Assembly (NCBI GenBank): GCA_963762575.1
Contig: CAVXLL010000017.1
Span: 1 to 64,000, forward strand
Reading direction: 5' to 3'
DNA: 64,000 bases
DNA from: AP-15 sp963762575
GTDB taxonomy: Bacteria; Pseudomonadota; Alphaproteobacteria; ATCC43930; CGMCC-115725
Both the position numbers and the translations under genes were made by a program. Numbering within the stretch: the first letter of the stretch is position 1; each line of letters starts with the position of its first letter. This document shows positions 46,731 through 55,217 of the stretch, one piece after another. The notes under the pieces are model-generated. The model was given only the letters and a program-made list of their open reading frames with translations, ran no database searches and was not told where the DNA came from.

Positions 46731-47850
46731 TCAGTTTTTCCCCTCTCCTCTCTCGCGGCCTTCCCGAAGCAAGCGGGCGATGTACGCTGGAGACGGCTCG
46801 CCGTCGGTCTCGAACGGCGCGAAAGTTTCGTCTTCATCGTAGTACAGCGAGGCTTGCGTGAGGCTGATGATGCCCTCCTTGAGCAGCATCTCGTTGGTCT
46901 CAAGCTCAATGGGATCGAGACAACTGATCACCTTTTTCATCGCGGCGATTGCCGCCTCTCTGGACGGCGCTTCGACCCTGGCAACCGCGTTCAGCTTGAT
47001 CTCGAAGGCGTAGTCGTGCAGCTGGAATATCGGGAAATGCTTCAACGGATCCGCGTTGCTCTCGAAATAGACGTACTCGCAGGCATGCTGGCGAGCGTAG
47101 GCGAAGATCGCCATCAGCTCGGGCGGGATCCGCTCGTTCCACCCGTTGCCGTCTTCGTCATGGGCATAAATGAAATACCCATAAGGGCCTTTGAGGCCGG
47201 CGACCGGCCACTCCGACAACGGGCTGTAGAAGAGGTGGTGGCGAAACTCGGTCGGAATGTGGTCGATCGAGCAGGTCAGGAAATTGCCGATTGAGACTTC
47301 GCCTCCACGGGAGCCGTGCAGCACAGGCATCTGTTGTTCTCCTGGTCGAATTTCGGCCCGCTTCCGTCGTAGTTCTTCGGCAGCGGCAACGAGCGATGCG
47401 AACGGTCCCCAATCGACCTCCCACTTCAGCCCGCTCAGATGTTCCCATTCATCCCGAGTTTTGGAGGCACGACTGTGGAAGGCGGCACGTCGGACCCGGT
47501 TAACCCGGCAGAAGTGCTTGATCGTATCCTCCATGGCTCGGGGCAATACGCCCGATTGACTTAGGATTTCGGTTAGACCGAAATGCTCTAAGCCATGACA
47601 GTGCCAACAGCTAAGCTTCAGCCCAACGAGGCGAGCGATCGCGGGAGAACAAGACGTGTCATATTCCCACTCTTCGTGGCAGGAGACCCGCTTGCTCTCC
47701 GTCTCGACCTTGCCGCAGGTCTGGCATTGGAGCCCGTGCGCGGCGATCTGCTTCCCGAAGCTTCTTCCACCGCGATTTCGGTAGGGCTCGACGCAGGTTC
47801 ACCCCCCAGAAGGGGCCCGGAACCATCCGAATCGATAGCTTGTGAGGCAT
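46731..47850 (-). pseudogene. HNH-like plus DUF5983-like fusion, one frameshift
   Basis: From ATG 47850 the frame encodes MPHKLSIRMVPGPFWGVNLR and PKSRWKKLR. One extra G in a GGG run near 47755 then shifts it. The neighbouring frame continues AAHGLQCQTCGKVETESKRV, SCHEEWEYDTS, LSCWHCHGLEHFGLTEIL, then HFCRVNRVRR and KWEVDWGPFASLV. This is a Cys/His zinc-bound HNH-like domain. Without a stop it proceeds into a second domain with MPVLHGSRGGEVSIGNFLTC, YGYFIYAHDEDGNGWNERIP and ACEYVYFESNADPLKHFP, resembling DUF5983. A good AGGAG site before MPVLHG (47330) could still express the second domain alone. Function unknown. Confidence 0.6.
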
Positions 47851-48135
47851 CCGCCAGACCGACCTCTGTTCGTCGGCGTGTTGTGGCACAGGACGATTGA
47901 TCAGCCGTTAAGCCCGCACGAACGCAGATCCCCTCGCAACCACCGCTCCGGTTGTGCACCCCGCTGTGCGATATCGAGGCAATCTGCCATGCCCCAGATT
48001 TGGGGATGGAAAAACCGGCCGGTTCCGTGCGCCCCAGAACGTATGCAGTGCCGAGCGACGTCATTTTTCTGCCGCCGGCGCGAAACGTGCCGCAGATGCC
48101 GCACCGGGGCCGCGGCTTCTTCGGGCGGTGGAGCG

Positions 48136-48471
48136 TTACGGCAGCCACTGCAGGCGCCGCAACAGTTCGTCAGTGTAGATCCGCTCTTCCCAATAGTCGA
48201 TCAGCACGGCTTCGTTGAGCCGGATCCAGTTGCTGACCGCCCGCAGATCGGCTGGCGACAGATGCCCGGCAGCGAGCCGCGGCGTCGGACGCACGGCGAC
48301 GACGGCGAGATCGCCGGGATCCATGCGCGGACCGTGCGTCTGCATCACCTTGATCCGGATATCGTGGGGCAGCCCCATGCGTTGCGAGGCCCACACCACC
48401 ATCGGCGAGCCGGTAAGATGCAGCGGCAGATTGGCCATTGCGAACGGATCGTCTTCGTCAATTTCGCTCAT
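48136..48471 (-). CDS. Hypothetical small acidic protein
   Basis: A 111-residue protein: MSEIDEDDPFAMANLPLHLT, then DIRIKVMQTHGPRMDPGDLA, VVAVRPTPRLAAGHLSPADL and EAVLIDYWEERIYTDELLRR. It belongs to a family I recognise only as a recurring alphaproteobacterial hypothetical, often near small toxin-like genes. It follows the DUF4258/DUF2283 pair on the same strand and may form one transcript with it. Confidence 0.65.
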   Translation of the reverse strand: MSEIDEDDPFAMANLPLHLTGSPMVVWASQRMGLPHDIRIKVMQTHGPRMDPGDLAVVAVRPTPRLAAGHLSPADLRAVSNWIRLNEAVLIDYWEERIYTDELLRRLQWLP

Positions 48472-48513
48472 GCTCGTCAACGCTGCCCGCGCCGGTTCAA
48501 TTTTGTCGGTTAT

Positions 48514-48747
48514 TCACTGAGTTTGTGGCTTCGTGACCGCTTCCGTCACCTCGGGGAGCGGCAGACCCTCGAGCTCCGCGCCCGCAGCCAGCACCTTGCT
48601 CGCGCCGAGAATTTCAATCTCGACCACGCGGTTTTCCACATCGAAGTGCAATATTACGCCGGGGTACACTTCCTCGCCTTCGCTCGGCACATCGGCAAAG
48701 CTGATATCCAACGCGTCGGCTTGCGGATCATAGGTCACGGTAGCCAT
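48514..48747 (-). CDS. DUF2283 domain protein, antitoxin candidate
   Basis: A 77-residue protein: MATVTYDPQADALDISFADV, then GVILHFDVENRVVEIEILGA and SKVLAAG. This is the complete DUF2283 pattern. GAGGAG lies about 8 bases before ATG 48747, which overlaps the DUF4258 gene by 13 bases. DUF2283 proteins often accompany DUF4258 proteins in toxin-antitoxin-like pairs, so this would be the antitoxin; that role is inferred. Confidence 0.82.
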   Translation of the reverse strand: MATVTYDPQADALDISFADVPSEGEEVYPGVILHFDVENRVVEIEILGASKVLAAGAELEGLPLPEVTEAVTKPQTQ

Positions 48748-48989
48748 CGGCCGGCTCCTCGGTCCAAGAACGCCGTCACCACCACAAAATCGGCTCCAGC
48801 GGCATATAAGACAACCCGCACAGCGCGACCGCCCAGTTGAGGAATGCGCCGCCACGCCTGCGTTAACGCCGGGTTCAGAGGATCCGGCATGCTGTGTTGG
48901 GGTTGCCTGATGATGGTTTCGATCCAGGCCTCTTTGATGCCATCACGGGCCATGCGGGCATTAGCGTGCTTGGTCAAGATCAGCGCCAT
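48735..48989 (-). CDS. DUF4258 domain protein, toxin candidate
   Basis: An 84-residue protein: MALILTKHANARMARDGIKE, AWIETIIRQPQHSMPD, then AWRRIPQLGGRAVRVVLYAA and FVVVTAFLDRGAGRWLP. The KHAxxRMxxxGI start and VVxTxFxDR end are typical of DUF4258, a group related to the RelE/ParE toxin fold. It is first in a pair overlapping the DUF2283 gene. Confidence 0.82.
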   Translation of the reverse strand: MALILTKHANARMARDGIKEAWIETIIRQPQHSMPDPLNPALTQAWRRIPQLGGRAVRVVLYAAGADFVVVTAFLDRGAGRWLP

Positions 48990-49197
48990 CGGTGCTGCGA
49001 GCGCGGGATGGGGTTGCCGCGCTTCGCATTGCATCATTGCATTGCAACACGGTTTGTCCATTGAACGCTCGTCGTGTGCGGCCAGGATTAGCGCATTGCC
49101 AATCGGATTTATGCGTCAGCGACCGCGAGGCGCGCACCCACGCCTTGCAACAAGAAAAAAGTGCCTTTGTTTGCCCTAAGTTATTGATGTAGTTGAG

Positions 49198-49271
49198 TAG
49201 CGGGAGAGGGATTTGAACCCCCGACCTTGGGATTATGATTCCCCTGCTCTAACCAGCTGAGCTATCCCGCC
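49198..49271 (-). tRNA. tRNA-Met (CAU), elongator type
   Basis: The minus strand reads GGCGGGATAGCTCAGCTGGT at the 5' end, with anticodon loop ATCATAA (CAU at 49237-49235), T arm GGGGGTTCAAATCCCTC and acceptor TCCCGCT plus A73. The acceptor has a terminal G-U pair. CCA is not encoded. The G1-type acceptor and AATCATAATC loop fit elongator rather than initiator Met. Its 5' 23 bases overlap the end of mnmA on the same strand. Confidence 0.93.
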
Positions 49272-50418
49272 ACAGGGGGTCGGATATAAGAGGCGGGCGC
49301 GGATGGGTCAAGCCGGGCCGGCGGATCCAGCCGCCGCCGAGCACCCGGTCGCCGTCGTAGAGCACCGCCGCCTGGCCCGGCGCGACCGCACCCGCCGGCG
49401 CCTCGAGAAGGAGCTCGGCCTCCCCAGCGTGCGCGCCGAGATAGAGCCTTGCCGGTACCGGCGTCTGCGCCGACCGAAGCTTCGCCGCCACCGGCATGCC
49501 TTCGGCCGCCGGCGCGCCGAGCCAATTCAGCTCACCGAGGGAAATTCGGGTCTCGGCCAACCCGGCTCGCGGCCCGACGACCACGCGCCGCGTTGCGGGC
49601 TCGATCTCCAGCACGTGGAGCGGCTCGCCGGCGGCGATCCCGAGCCCCTTGCGTTGGCCTACCGTGAAAAGGGCGATGCCGTTGTGCCGGCCGAGCACAC
49701 GGCCATTGCGGTCGACGATGTCGCCCGGCTCGCGAGCGTGGGGCCGCAGCCGCTCGACCAAACGGGCGTAGGATCCGTTCGGCACAAAGCAGATATCCTG
49801 GCTGTCGGGCTTGTCCGCTATGGGCAGACCGAAATGCCGCGCCGCGGCGCGGGTCTCGTCCTTGGTGAGGCCGCCCAAGGGAAACCGCAGGAATTCCAGC
49901 TCCTCGCGCTTCGTCGCAAACAAGAAGTAGCTCTGGTCGCGCGCCGCGTCATGTGCCCGATGGAGCTCGGGCCCATCCGGGCCGGCGACCCGGCGGGCAT
50001 AATGGCCGGTCGCCAATGCCGAGGCGCCGAGGTCCCGCGCCATTCCCAGCAGGTCGCGAAACTTGATCCGCTGATTGCAGCGGATGCACGGGACCGGTGT
50101 CTCGCCCCGGGCGTAGGCATCGACAAAATCGTCGATCACCGCGGCGCGGAAGCGGCTCTCGTAATCGAGCACGTAATGGGGAATGCCGAGGCGCTCGGCG
50201 ACGCGGGAGGCGTCGTAGATGTCGCGCCCGGCACAGCACGCGCCTTTGCGACCTGCGGCGGCGCCGTGGTCGTAGAGTTGCAGCGTGACGCCGACGACGT
50301 CAAAACCGCCCTCGACCAGCAAGGCCGCGGTTACCGAGGAGTCGACCCCGCCCGACATCGCGACGACCACCCGGTGGCCGGCCGGGTCGCTGGGCGGATC
50401 GAGGTCCGGCAGGCTCAC
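49249..50418 (-). CDS. mnmA: tRNA-specific 2-thiouridylase MnmA
   Basis: A 389-residue enzyme that thiolates U34 of tRNA-Lys, -Glu and -Gln. The ATP-binding PP-loop is VVVAMSGGVDSSVTAALL. Catalytic cysteines are in PVPCIRCNQRIKF and SQDICFVPNG; the family motif TVGQRKGLGI and an OB-like C terminus follow. The last codons (DSSAG and TAG stop) are read from the 5' end of tRNA-Met, so gene and tRNA overlap by 23 bases and probably share a transcript. It is coupled to tenA upstream by an ATGA overlap. Sulfur may come from the cysteine desulfurases of the same cluster. Confidence 0.95.
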   Translation of the reverse strand: MSLPDLDPPSDPAGHRVVVAMSGGVDSSVTAALLVEGGFDVVGVTLQLYDHGAAAGRKGACCAGRDIYDASRVAERLGIPHYVLDYESRFRAAVIDDFVDAYARGETPVPCIRCNQRIKFRDLLGMARDLGASALATGHYARRVAGPDGPELHRAHDAARDQSYFLFATKREELEFLRFPLGGLTKDETRAAARHFGLPIADKPDSQDICFVPNGSYARLVERLRPHAREPGDIVDRNGRVLGRHNGIALFTVGQRKGLGIAAGEPLHVLEIEPATRRVVVGPRAGLAETRISLGELNWLGAPAAEGMPVAAKLRSAQTPVPARLYLGAHAGEAELLLEAPAGAVAPGQAAVLYDGDRVLGGGWIRRPGLTHPRPPLISDPLWRDSSAG

Positions 50419-51092
50419 AACTGCGCCTCCAACCCCATCTGCCAGAAATCGGCCTCGAGCCGGGCGGCGGCGGCGAAGGTGCCGGCGAGAGAGGAAAAGC
50501 GCCCCTCTCCGCCCCGCCGGGCGAACTGCTCATCGAGCGCCATTTCCGCCTCACGGGCCAGCTCCTGGTAATCCGATCCGGCATACATCTCGAGCCATTC
50601 GCGGTAAGGGTTGCCTTTGAGCCGGGTCGCGGGATCGCCGGTCCGTTCCGCCGCGATGACGGCATAACCGATAACGCACGGTGCGAGCGCCACTTCGAGA
50701 TCGAGCCGGTCGCCGGCAAGGCCGCGGTCGAGCACGAAGCGGGTATAGGCGACTGTCTCAAGCGCCTCCGGTTCGCCGGCCATCGCCGCTTCAGACAGCC
50801 CCCAGCCGCGGCAATAGTCGATATGGAGCCCGATCTCGACATCGAGGGTGGCGGCGACGAGGCGCTGCGCCCGGCGCATTTCGCCGAGCGCATCGGATTT
50901 GTAGATTGCCAAGCCCCAGGCACGGGCGAAATGGATCAAAAAGAGATAGTCTTGCACCAGATACCGGCGGAAACACGCCTCGGGCAGTTCGCCGTTCGCC
51001 AGCAGAAGCACAAACCGGTGGCGGATATAAGCGCGCCAGTCCCGATCGGATGCCGCGAGGAGACGCGGGAAAAGAGCCGGCTCGGCGGTCAT
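50415..51092 (-). CDS. tenA: TenA/thiaminase II family protein
   Basis: A 225-residue helical protein. YLVQDYLFLIHFARAWGLAI and the Cys in LEVALAPCVIGYAVIAAE match the TenA active site; YREWLEMYAGSDYQELA and LEADFWQMGL complete the pattern. TenA hydrolyses aminopyrimidine products of thiamine degradation for salvage. Start 51092 (MTAEPALFPRLLAAS) is chosen over 51191 because the longer part overlaps fdx and lacks similarity. No other thiamine genes are adjacent, so its link to the Fe-S cluster is probably only positional. Confidence 0.88.
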   Translation of the reverse strand: MTAEPALFPRLLAASDRDWRAYIRHRFVLLLANGELPEACFRRYLVQDYLFLIHFARAWGLAIYKSDALGEMRRAQRLVAATLDVEIGLHIDYCRGWGLSEAAMAGEPEALETVAYTRFVLDRGLAGDRLDLEVALAPCVIGYAVIAAERTGDPATRLKGNPYREWLEMYAGSDYQELAREAEMALDEQFARRGGEGRFSSLAGTFAAAARLEADFWQMGLEAQL

Positions 51093-51109
51093 GCGCGGAT
51101 AATCGGGGC

Positions 51110-51442
51110 TCAGCCGAGCAGCAGGTTGCGAGTTGCCGCGGGCAGGTGCACCGTCAAACCGTCGAGTTCCTCGGTAATCACGAGCTGGCAACCTAGGCGC
51201 GAGGTCACAGTGAGATTGAACGCGAGGTCGAGCATGTCCTCCTCGTCCTCACTCGCCTCGTTGAGCAACTCGTACCATTGCGGATCGACGATGACGTGGC
51301 AGGTCGAGCAGGCTAGCGAGCCTTCGCAGGCGCCTTCGATGTCGATGTCGTGGCGGCGCGCGATTTCCAGCACCGACATTCCGAGCGGGGCATCGACTTC
51401 GCGGCGGGTACCGTCGCGCTCGAAAAAGGTCATCTTCGGCAT
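51110..51442 (-). CDS. fdx: ISC-type [2Fe-2S] ferredoxin
   Basis: A 110-residue adrenodoxin-type ferredoxin with cluster ligands in CEGSLACSTCHVIV and the distal Cys in SRLGCQLVI. It supplies electrons for Fe-S cluster assembly. It shares an ATG/stop overlap at 51442 with the Hsp70-like gene upstream, and is followed by tenA. Confidence 0.94.
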   Translation of the reverse strand: MPKMTFFERDGTRREVDAPLGMSVLEIARRHDIDIEGACEGSLACSTCHVIVDPQWYELLNEASEDEEDMLDLAFNLTVTSRLGCQLVITEELDGLTVHLPAATRNLLLG

Positions 51443-51885
51443 TACGTAGGCCGCGGCGCCATATCTTCAGCGAGGATGGCGGCGGCAAGCACCGTTCTCG
51501 TGCCTGCCGGCAGCTCGGTTTTGCCGATAAGGCGCAACACCCTCAACCCCGCCGCTTCGACAGCCTCGCGCCGTTCGTTCGACAACTCGGCATCGGACGA
51601 CACGGCAAGAACGATCACGGCATGGCTGACCGGGCGAGCCAGGGCCCGTTCGGCGCGGGTTCGCGCACCTTCGAAGAGCTCCTGCCACTGTGCCGTTGCG
51701 GCTGCGGCATCGGGAATGGCGAGGGGACGCTCGTAGCCTTCGCGGTCGGCAAGAACGACCACGTTGCCGCCGATCGAGAAAGCAACCTCGATTTCCGTGC
51801 CGCTGGCGTCAATGCCGATTGCGGCTCCCGGCGCGCTCGGGTCGGCTGGCGCTCCGTCCGGCTCCTCAATCTGGAACAGCTTCAC
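51442..51885 (-). CDS. Short Hsp70-like (HscA N-terminal-like) protein
   Basis: A 147-residue protein in the position of hscA. AAIGIDASGTEIEVAFSIGG aligns with the Hsp70 phosphate-binding start (IGIDLGTTNS-type) but lacks the key DLGTT residues. VSHAVIVLAVSSDAELSNER followed by REAVEAAGLRVLRLIGKTEL resembles the Hsp70 stretch before the hinge. The rest of the ATPase lobe and the substrate-binding domain are missing. It looks like a conserved, miniaturised or degenerate Hsp70 domain rather than a simple truncation, because the frame is intact and tightly packed in the operon. Similarity was judged by eye. Confidence 0.55.
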   Translation of the reverse strand: MKLFQIEEPDGAPADPSAPGAAIGIDASGTEIEVAFSIGGNVVVLADREGYERPLAIPDAAAATAQWQELFEGARTRAERALARPVSHAVIVLAVSSDAELSNERREAVEAAGLRVLRLIGKTELPAGTRTVLAAAILAEDMAPRPT

Positions 51886-51908
51886 GGCGATCCACCAAGA
51901 CGGGGCCG

Positions 51909-52247
51909 CTAGACGTGGAAAGACTTACCGCAGCCGCAACGGCCCTTCTCGTTCGGATTGCGGAAGGTAAACCCGTTCTGCAGCTTCTCCTCGACGTAAT
52001 CCATCTCAGTGCCGAGGATGAACATGATCGCCTTCGGATCGACCAGGACCGTTACACCCTTATCTTCGACGACCTCGTCGAACTTGCCCTTCTCGTCGGC
52101 ATATTCGAGCGTGTAGCTGAGGCCCGAGCAACCACGTGACCGCACGCCGATGCGAACTCCGACTGACGGCTTGCCGCGGTTGGCGAGGAGCGCCTGGATG
52201 CGCTGCGCCGCAGCGTCCGTTACCGACAAGGCCTGCTTTCTCGCCAT
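51909..52247 (-). CDS. iscA: Iron-sulfur cluster assembly protein IscA
   Basis: A 112-residue A-type carrier. Three conserved Cys occur: SRGCSGLSY and the C-terminal GRCGCGKSF. VLVDPKAIMFILGTEMDYVE is the family core. The start at 52247 has GGAG at 8 bases; GTG 52250 just upstream is less likely. It lies downstream of iscS where iscU would normally stand. Confidence 0.94.
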   Translation of the reverse strand: MARKQALSVTDAAAQRIQALLANRGKPSVGVRIGVRSRGCSGLSYTLEYADEKGKFDEVVEDKGVTVLVDPKAIMFILGTEMDYVEEKLQNGFTFRNPNEKGRCGCGKSFHV

Positions 52248-52303
52248 CACTCAATCTCCGATCACGGGCCCTCTTCACCGACACGACCCAAATCCCGACA
52301 CGA

Positions 52304-53539
52304 TCATATGGGGATGCCCACCTGCCCTGTCAGCCGGCTCGCGGCCGCCGCCAGCGCATCCGCGGCACAATCGACGTCCGCCGTCGTCGTGAAACGGCCG
52401 AGACCGATACGGATCGAGGCGTTGGCGAGCGTATCCGGCAGACCGAGCGCGCGCAGCACATAGGAGGGCTCGACCGATGCCGAAGTGCAGGCGGACCCGG
52501 TCGAAATCGCGATGCTCGGAACAGCCTCGATCAGCGTCAACGCGGGAATTTCTAGAAACGAAAGGTTGAGGCTGCCGGGCAGGCGCCGCTCGGGGTCGCC
52601 GTTGACGCGGAGCCCGGGGACGCGTCGAGCGAGATTTCGCAAAAGGCCGTCTCTGAGGCCCCGGAGCCGTTCCGCTTCTTCGGCCATTTCGGCGCCGGCA
52701 GTCGCCGCCGCCTCGCCGAGCCCAACGCAAAGCGGCGTCGGCAAAGTTCCCGAGCGCAGCCCGCGCTCCTGCCCACCGCCATCGATCAGCGGCAACACGC
52801 GCACCCTAGGCCGACGCCGGATGTAGAGCGCGCCGACACCCTTTGGCCCGTAGACCTTGTGGCCGGAGATCGACAGCAAGTCGATCTTCATCGCCTCGAC
52901 ATCGAGCGGGATCTTGCCGAAGGCCTGCGCGGCATCGGTGTGGAACAACGCGCCCTTGGAGCGGCACAGCGCCCCTATCTCGGCGAGCGGCTGGATGACC
53001 CCGATCTCGTTGTGCGCGGCCATAACCGAGACCAGGAGCGTGCGCTCGGATAATGCTTCTTCGAGCGCGGCGAGCGAGACGAGACCATCGGGCTCGACCG
53101 GAAGATAGGTCGCCGCGAAACCTTCCCGCTCCAATTCCCGGCAGCTTTCGAGCACGCATTTGTGCTCGGTCTGCAATGCCACGATGTGATCACGCATCTG
53201 CCCGCGCTGCGGGTGGGCGCGGGCAAAATGCGCCGCGCCCTTGATCGCAAGGTTGTTCGCTTCGGTCGCGCCCGAGGTGAAGACGATCTCGCGCACATCG
53301 GCATGGATCAGCGCGGCGACCTCGCCGCGCGCGCTCTCGATGGCCTCGGCGGCGATACGGCCATAGGCGTGGCTGGTGCTGTGCGGGTTGCCAAAATGTT
53401 CGGTGAAATAAGGCAGCATCGCCTCGAGGACGCGCGGGTCGACCGGCGTCGTCGATTGGTTGTCGAGATAGATCGGCGGCGTGTTGACCACCGGATCGGA
53501 AGAAATCCCCGGACGCGAATCGGCGAGAACCGGCGTCAT
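52304..53539 (-). CDS. iscS: Cysteine desulfurase IscS
   Basis: A 411-residue PLP enzyme that converts cysteine to alanine and enzyme-bound persulfide. PPIYLDNQSTTPVDPRVLEA opens the fold, the PLP lysine is in SISGHKVYGPKGVGALYIR, AAHNEIGVIQPL is the stacking His region, and the catalytic Cys loop is STGSACTSASVEPSYVLRAL. It overlaps the upstream desulfurase as ATGA. It is the probable sulfur donor for Fe-S assembly and MnmA. Confidence 0.94.
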   Translation of the reverse strand: MTPVLADSRPGISSDPVVNTPPIYLDNQSTTPVDPRVLEAMLPYFTEHFGNPHSTSHAYGRIAAEAIESARGEVAALIHADVREIVFTSGATEANNLAIKGAAHFARAHPQRGQMRDHIVALQTEHKCVLESCRELEREGFAATYLPVEPDGLVSLAALEEALSERTLLVSVMAAHNEIGVIQPLAEIGALCRSKGALFHTDAAQAFGKIPLDVEAMKIDLLSISGHKVYGPKGVGALYIRRRPRVRVLPLIDGGGQERGLRSGTLPTPLCVGLGEAAATAGAEMAEEAERLRGLRDGLLRNLARRVPGLRVNGDPERRLPGSLNLSFLEIPALTLIEAVPSIAISTGSACTSASVEPSYVLRALGLPDTLANASIRIGLGRFTTTADVDCAADALAAAASRLTGQVGIPI

Positions 53540-54711
53540 GCCGCGCGCGCTCCCTCACGCAGACCGCGGCGGCGCCGGTAAAGGGCGGCCCAAGACCGCA
53601 GGAAATGGGCGATCTCGGCCTCGCTCGAGCTCCAACCGAGGCTGACCCGGATCGTCGAGGTAGCGATTTCGGGATCGACCCGCATCGCTGCCAGCACATG
53701 GCTTGGGCCGACCTTGCCCGAAGAGCAGGCGGCTCCGGCACTGACCATGACACCGTCGAGATCGAGTGCGACGACCTGGGTCTCGGCGGCGACACCGGGC
53801 ATCGCGATTGCCGAGGTGTTGGGCAAGCGGGGTGCGACGGCACCGAGCACCAAGGCTTCGGGGGCGATAGCGGCGATCTCCGTTTCTAATCGGTCGCGCA
53901 ACGCGGCGACCCTCTCATAGGCGACCAGTTCTGCCGCGGCCGCGGCGGCAGCAGCCGCGAAACCGGCGATTCCGGGCAGATTCTCGGTTCCGGCACGGCG
54001 TCGCTGCTCCTGCCCGCCGCCACGGAACAGCGGGGTCAGCTCGATCCCGCCGGTCACGACGAGGGCGCCGACGCCGGGCGGGCCGCCGATTTTATGTGCC
54101 GACAATGTCACAAGATCGGCACCGATAGCCTCCGCCTCGAGGGCGAGCTTGCCGGCGGCCTGAACCGCGTCGCAATGAAACAAGGCGCCATGTCGCCGGG
54201 CAATCGCGGAGACCTCGGCTACCGGCTGGATGACGCCGGTCTCGTTGTTGGCGTACATCACAGATACCAGGGCCGCGCCCAAATCGGCGGCGAGAAGCCG
54301 GTCCAGCGCGTCGAGGGAGACGATCCCATCGGGGTCGACCGGAATGATTTCGGCCGCAGGAACCGCAGAACGGACCGAATCGTGCTCGACCGCCGAAACG
54401 AGGAGGCGATTGCGACCGGTGCCGAGCAAGGCGAGGTGGTTGGCCTCGGTGCCGCCGCTGACGAAGACCACGCCGCTTGGATCTGCATGACCGAGCAGAG
54501 CCGCGACAGCCTTACGAGCGCGCTCGACAGTCTGGCGCGCCGCCCGGCCGCGCCGGTGCACCGACGACGGATTGCCCCAGCGGTCCAGCCCTTCCGACAT
54601 CGCGGCCGCCGCCTCGGGCCGCAACGGGGCCGTTGCGTTCCAGTCCAGGTAGCTCTCGGCGTGAGGCATAGTTCGCCGCACCGGGCCACCATACTTGTTA
54701 TCGGCGATCAT
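53536..54711 (-). CDS. Second cysteine desulfurase (NifS-like)
   Basis: A 391-residue PLP protein similar to but distinct from IscS. YLDWNATAPLRPEAAAAM, PLP Lys in LSAHKIGGPPGVGALVV, ANNETGVIQPV, and the Cys loop SAGAACSSGKVGPSHVLAAM are all present. The shorter Cys loop places it in the NifS-like branch. ATG 54711 overlaps the iscR stop (TGATG), supporting that start over ATG 54669. Tandem desulfurases between iscR and iscS are common in alphaproteobacteria. Confidence 0.88.
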   Translation of the reverse strand: MIADNKYGGPVRRTMPHAESYLDWNATAPLRPEAAAAMSEGLDRWGNPSSVHRRGRAARQTVERARKAVAALLGHADPSGVVFVSGGTEANHLALLGTGRNRLLVSAVEHDSVRSAVPAAEIIPVDPDGIVSLDALDRLLAADLGAALVSVMYANNETGVIQPVAEVSAIARRHGALFHCDAVQAAGKLALEAEAIGADLVTLSAHKIGGPPGVGALVVTGGIELTPLFRGGGQEQRRRAGTENLPGIAGFAAAAAAAAAELVAYERVAALRDRLETEIAAIAPEALVLGAVAPRLPNTSAIAMPGVAAETQVVALDLDGVMVSAGAACSSGKVGPSHVLAAMRVDPEIATSTIRVSLGWSSSEAEIAHFLRSWAALYRRRRGLREGARAA

Positions 54712-55187
54712 CAGCTCGTGCCTGCAGCGGCGGGGCCGCGAAAGGTTTCGCAGTGGACGCGACCGCTCGTCCCGAGGACGCGGCGCTCGCAGACATCGGC
54801 AAGCGACACCGAGCTCAAATAGAGGTGGATCTGGTTGCCGAGCTCTTCCCACAAATCGTGAGTGAGGCATCGGGTGCGATTGCCCCGACAGCCGACCGGC
54901 GCACCGGGCGCGCAGCGAGTGGCGCGTATCGGCTCGTCGACGGCGAGAATGATATCGGCAATGCGGGTCTCACCGCGGTCGTGAGCGAGCAGATAGCCGC
55001 CGCCTGGACCGCGCACACTCTTGACGAGCCCATTCTTTCGCAGCATCGCGAAGAGCTGCTCGAGGTAAGACAGCGAGATTTCCTGCCGTTCGGCGATTTC
55101 GGCGAGCGAGACCGGGTCGCCACCGCTGTGTTGGGCGAGATCAACCATCGCCATCACGGCGTAGCGTCCCTTGGTGCTCAACCTCAT
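54711..55187 (-). CDS. iscR: Rrf2-family Fe-S regulator IscR
   Basis: A 158-residue winged-helix regulator: MRLSTKGRYAVMAMVDLAQH, helix-turn-helix EIAERQEISLSYLEQLF, RGPGGGYLLA wing, and the cluster ligands CAPGAPVGCRGNRTRCLTH. As [2Fe-2S]-IscR it would repress this operon when clusters are sufficient. It follows cysE by 30 bases on the same strand. Confidence 0.93.
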   Translation of the reverse strand: MRLSTKGRYAVMAMVDLAQHSGGDPVSLAEIAERQEISLSYLEQLFAMLRKNGLVKSVRGPGGGYLLAHDRGETRIADIILAVDEPIRATRCAPGAPVGCRGNRTRCLTHDLWEELGNQIHLYLSSVSLADVCERRVLGTSGRVHCETFRGPAAAGTS

Positions 55188-55217
55188 TTCCCGGTCCTCG
55201 GAACTATAGAGCCGTCC

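Noticed and set aside
46586..46861. Short plus-strand open frame after the spacer
   Set aside because: No ribosome site or family pattern, and it overlaps the end of the HNH-DUF5983 gene.
49198..49271. Integration site of a genomic island at the tRNA gene
   Set aside because: No integrase or repeat of the tRNA 3' end was found nearby; the recombinases in the window are 45 kb away.
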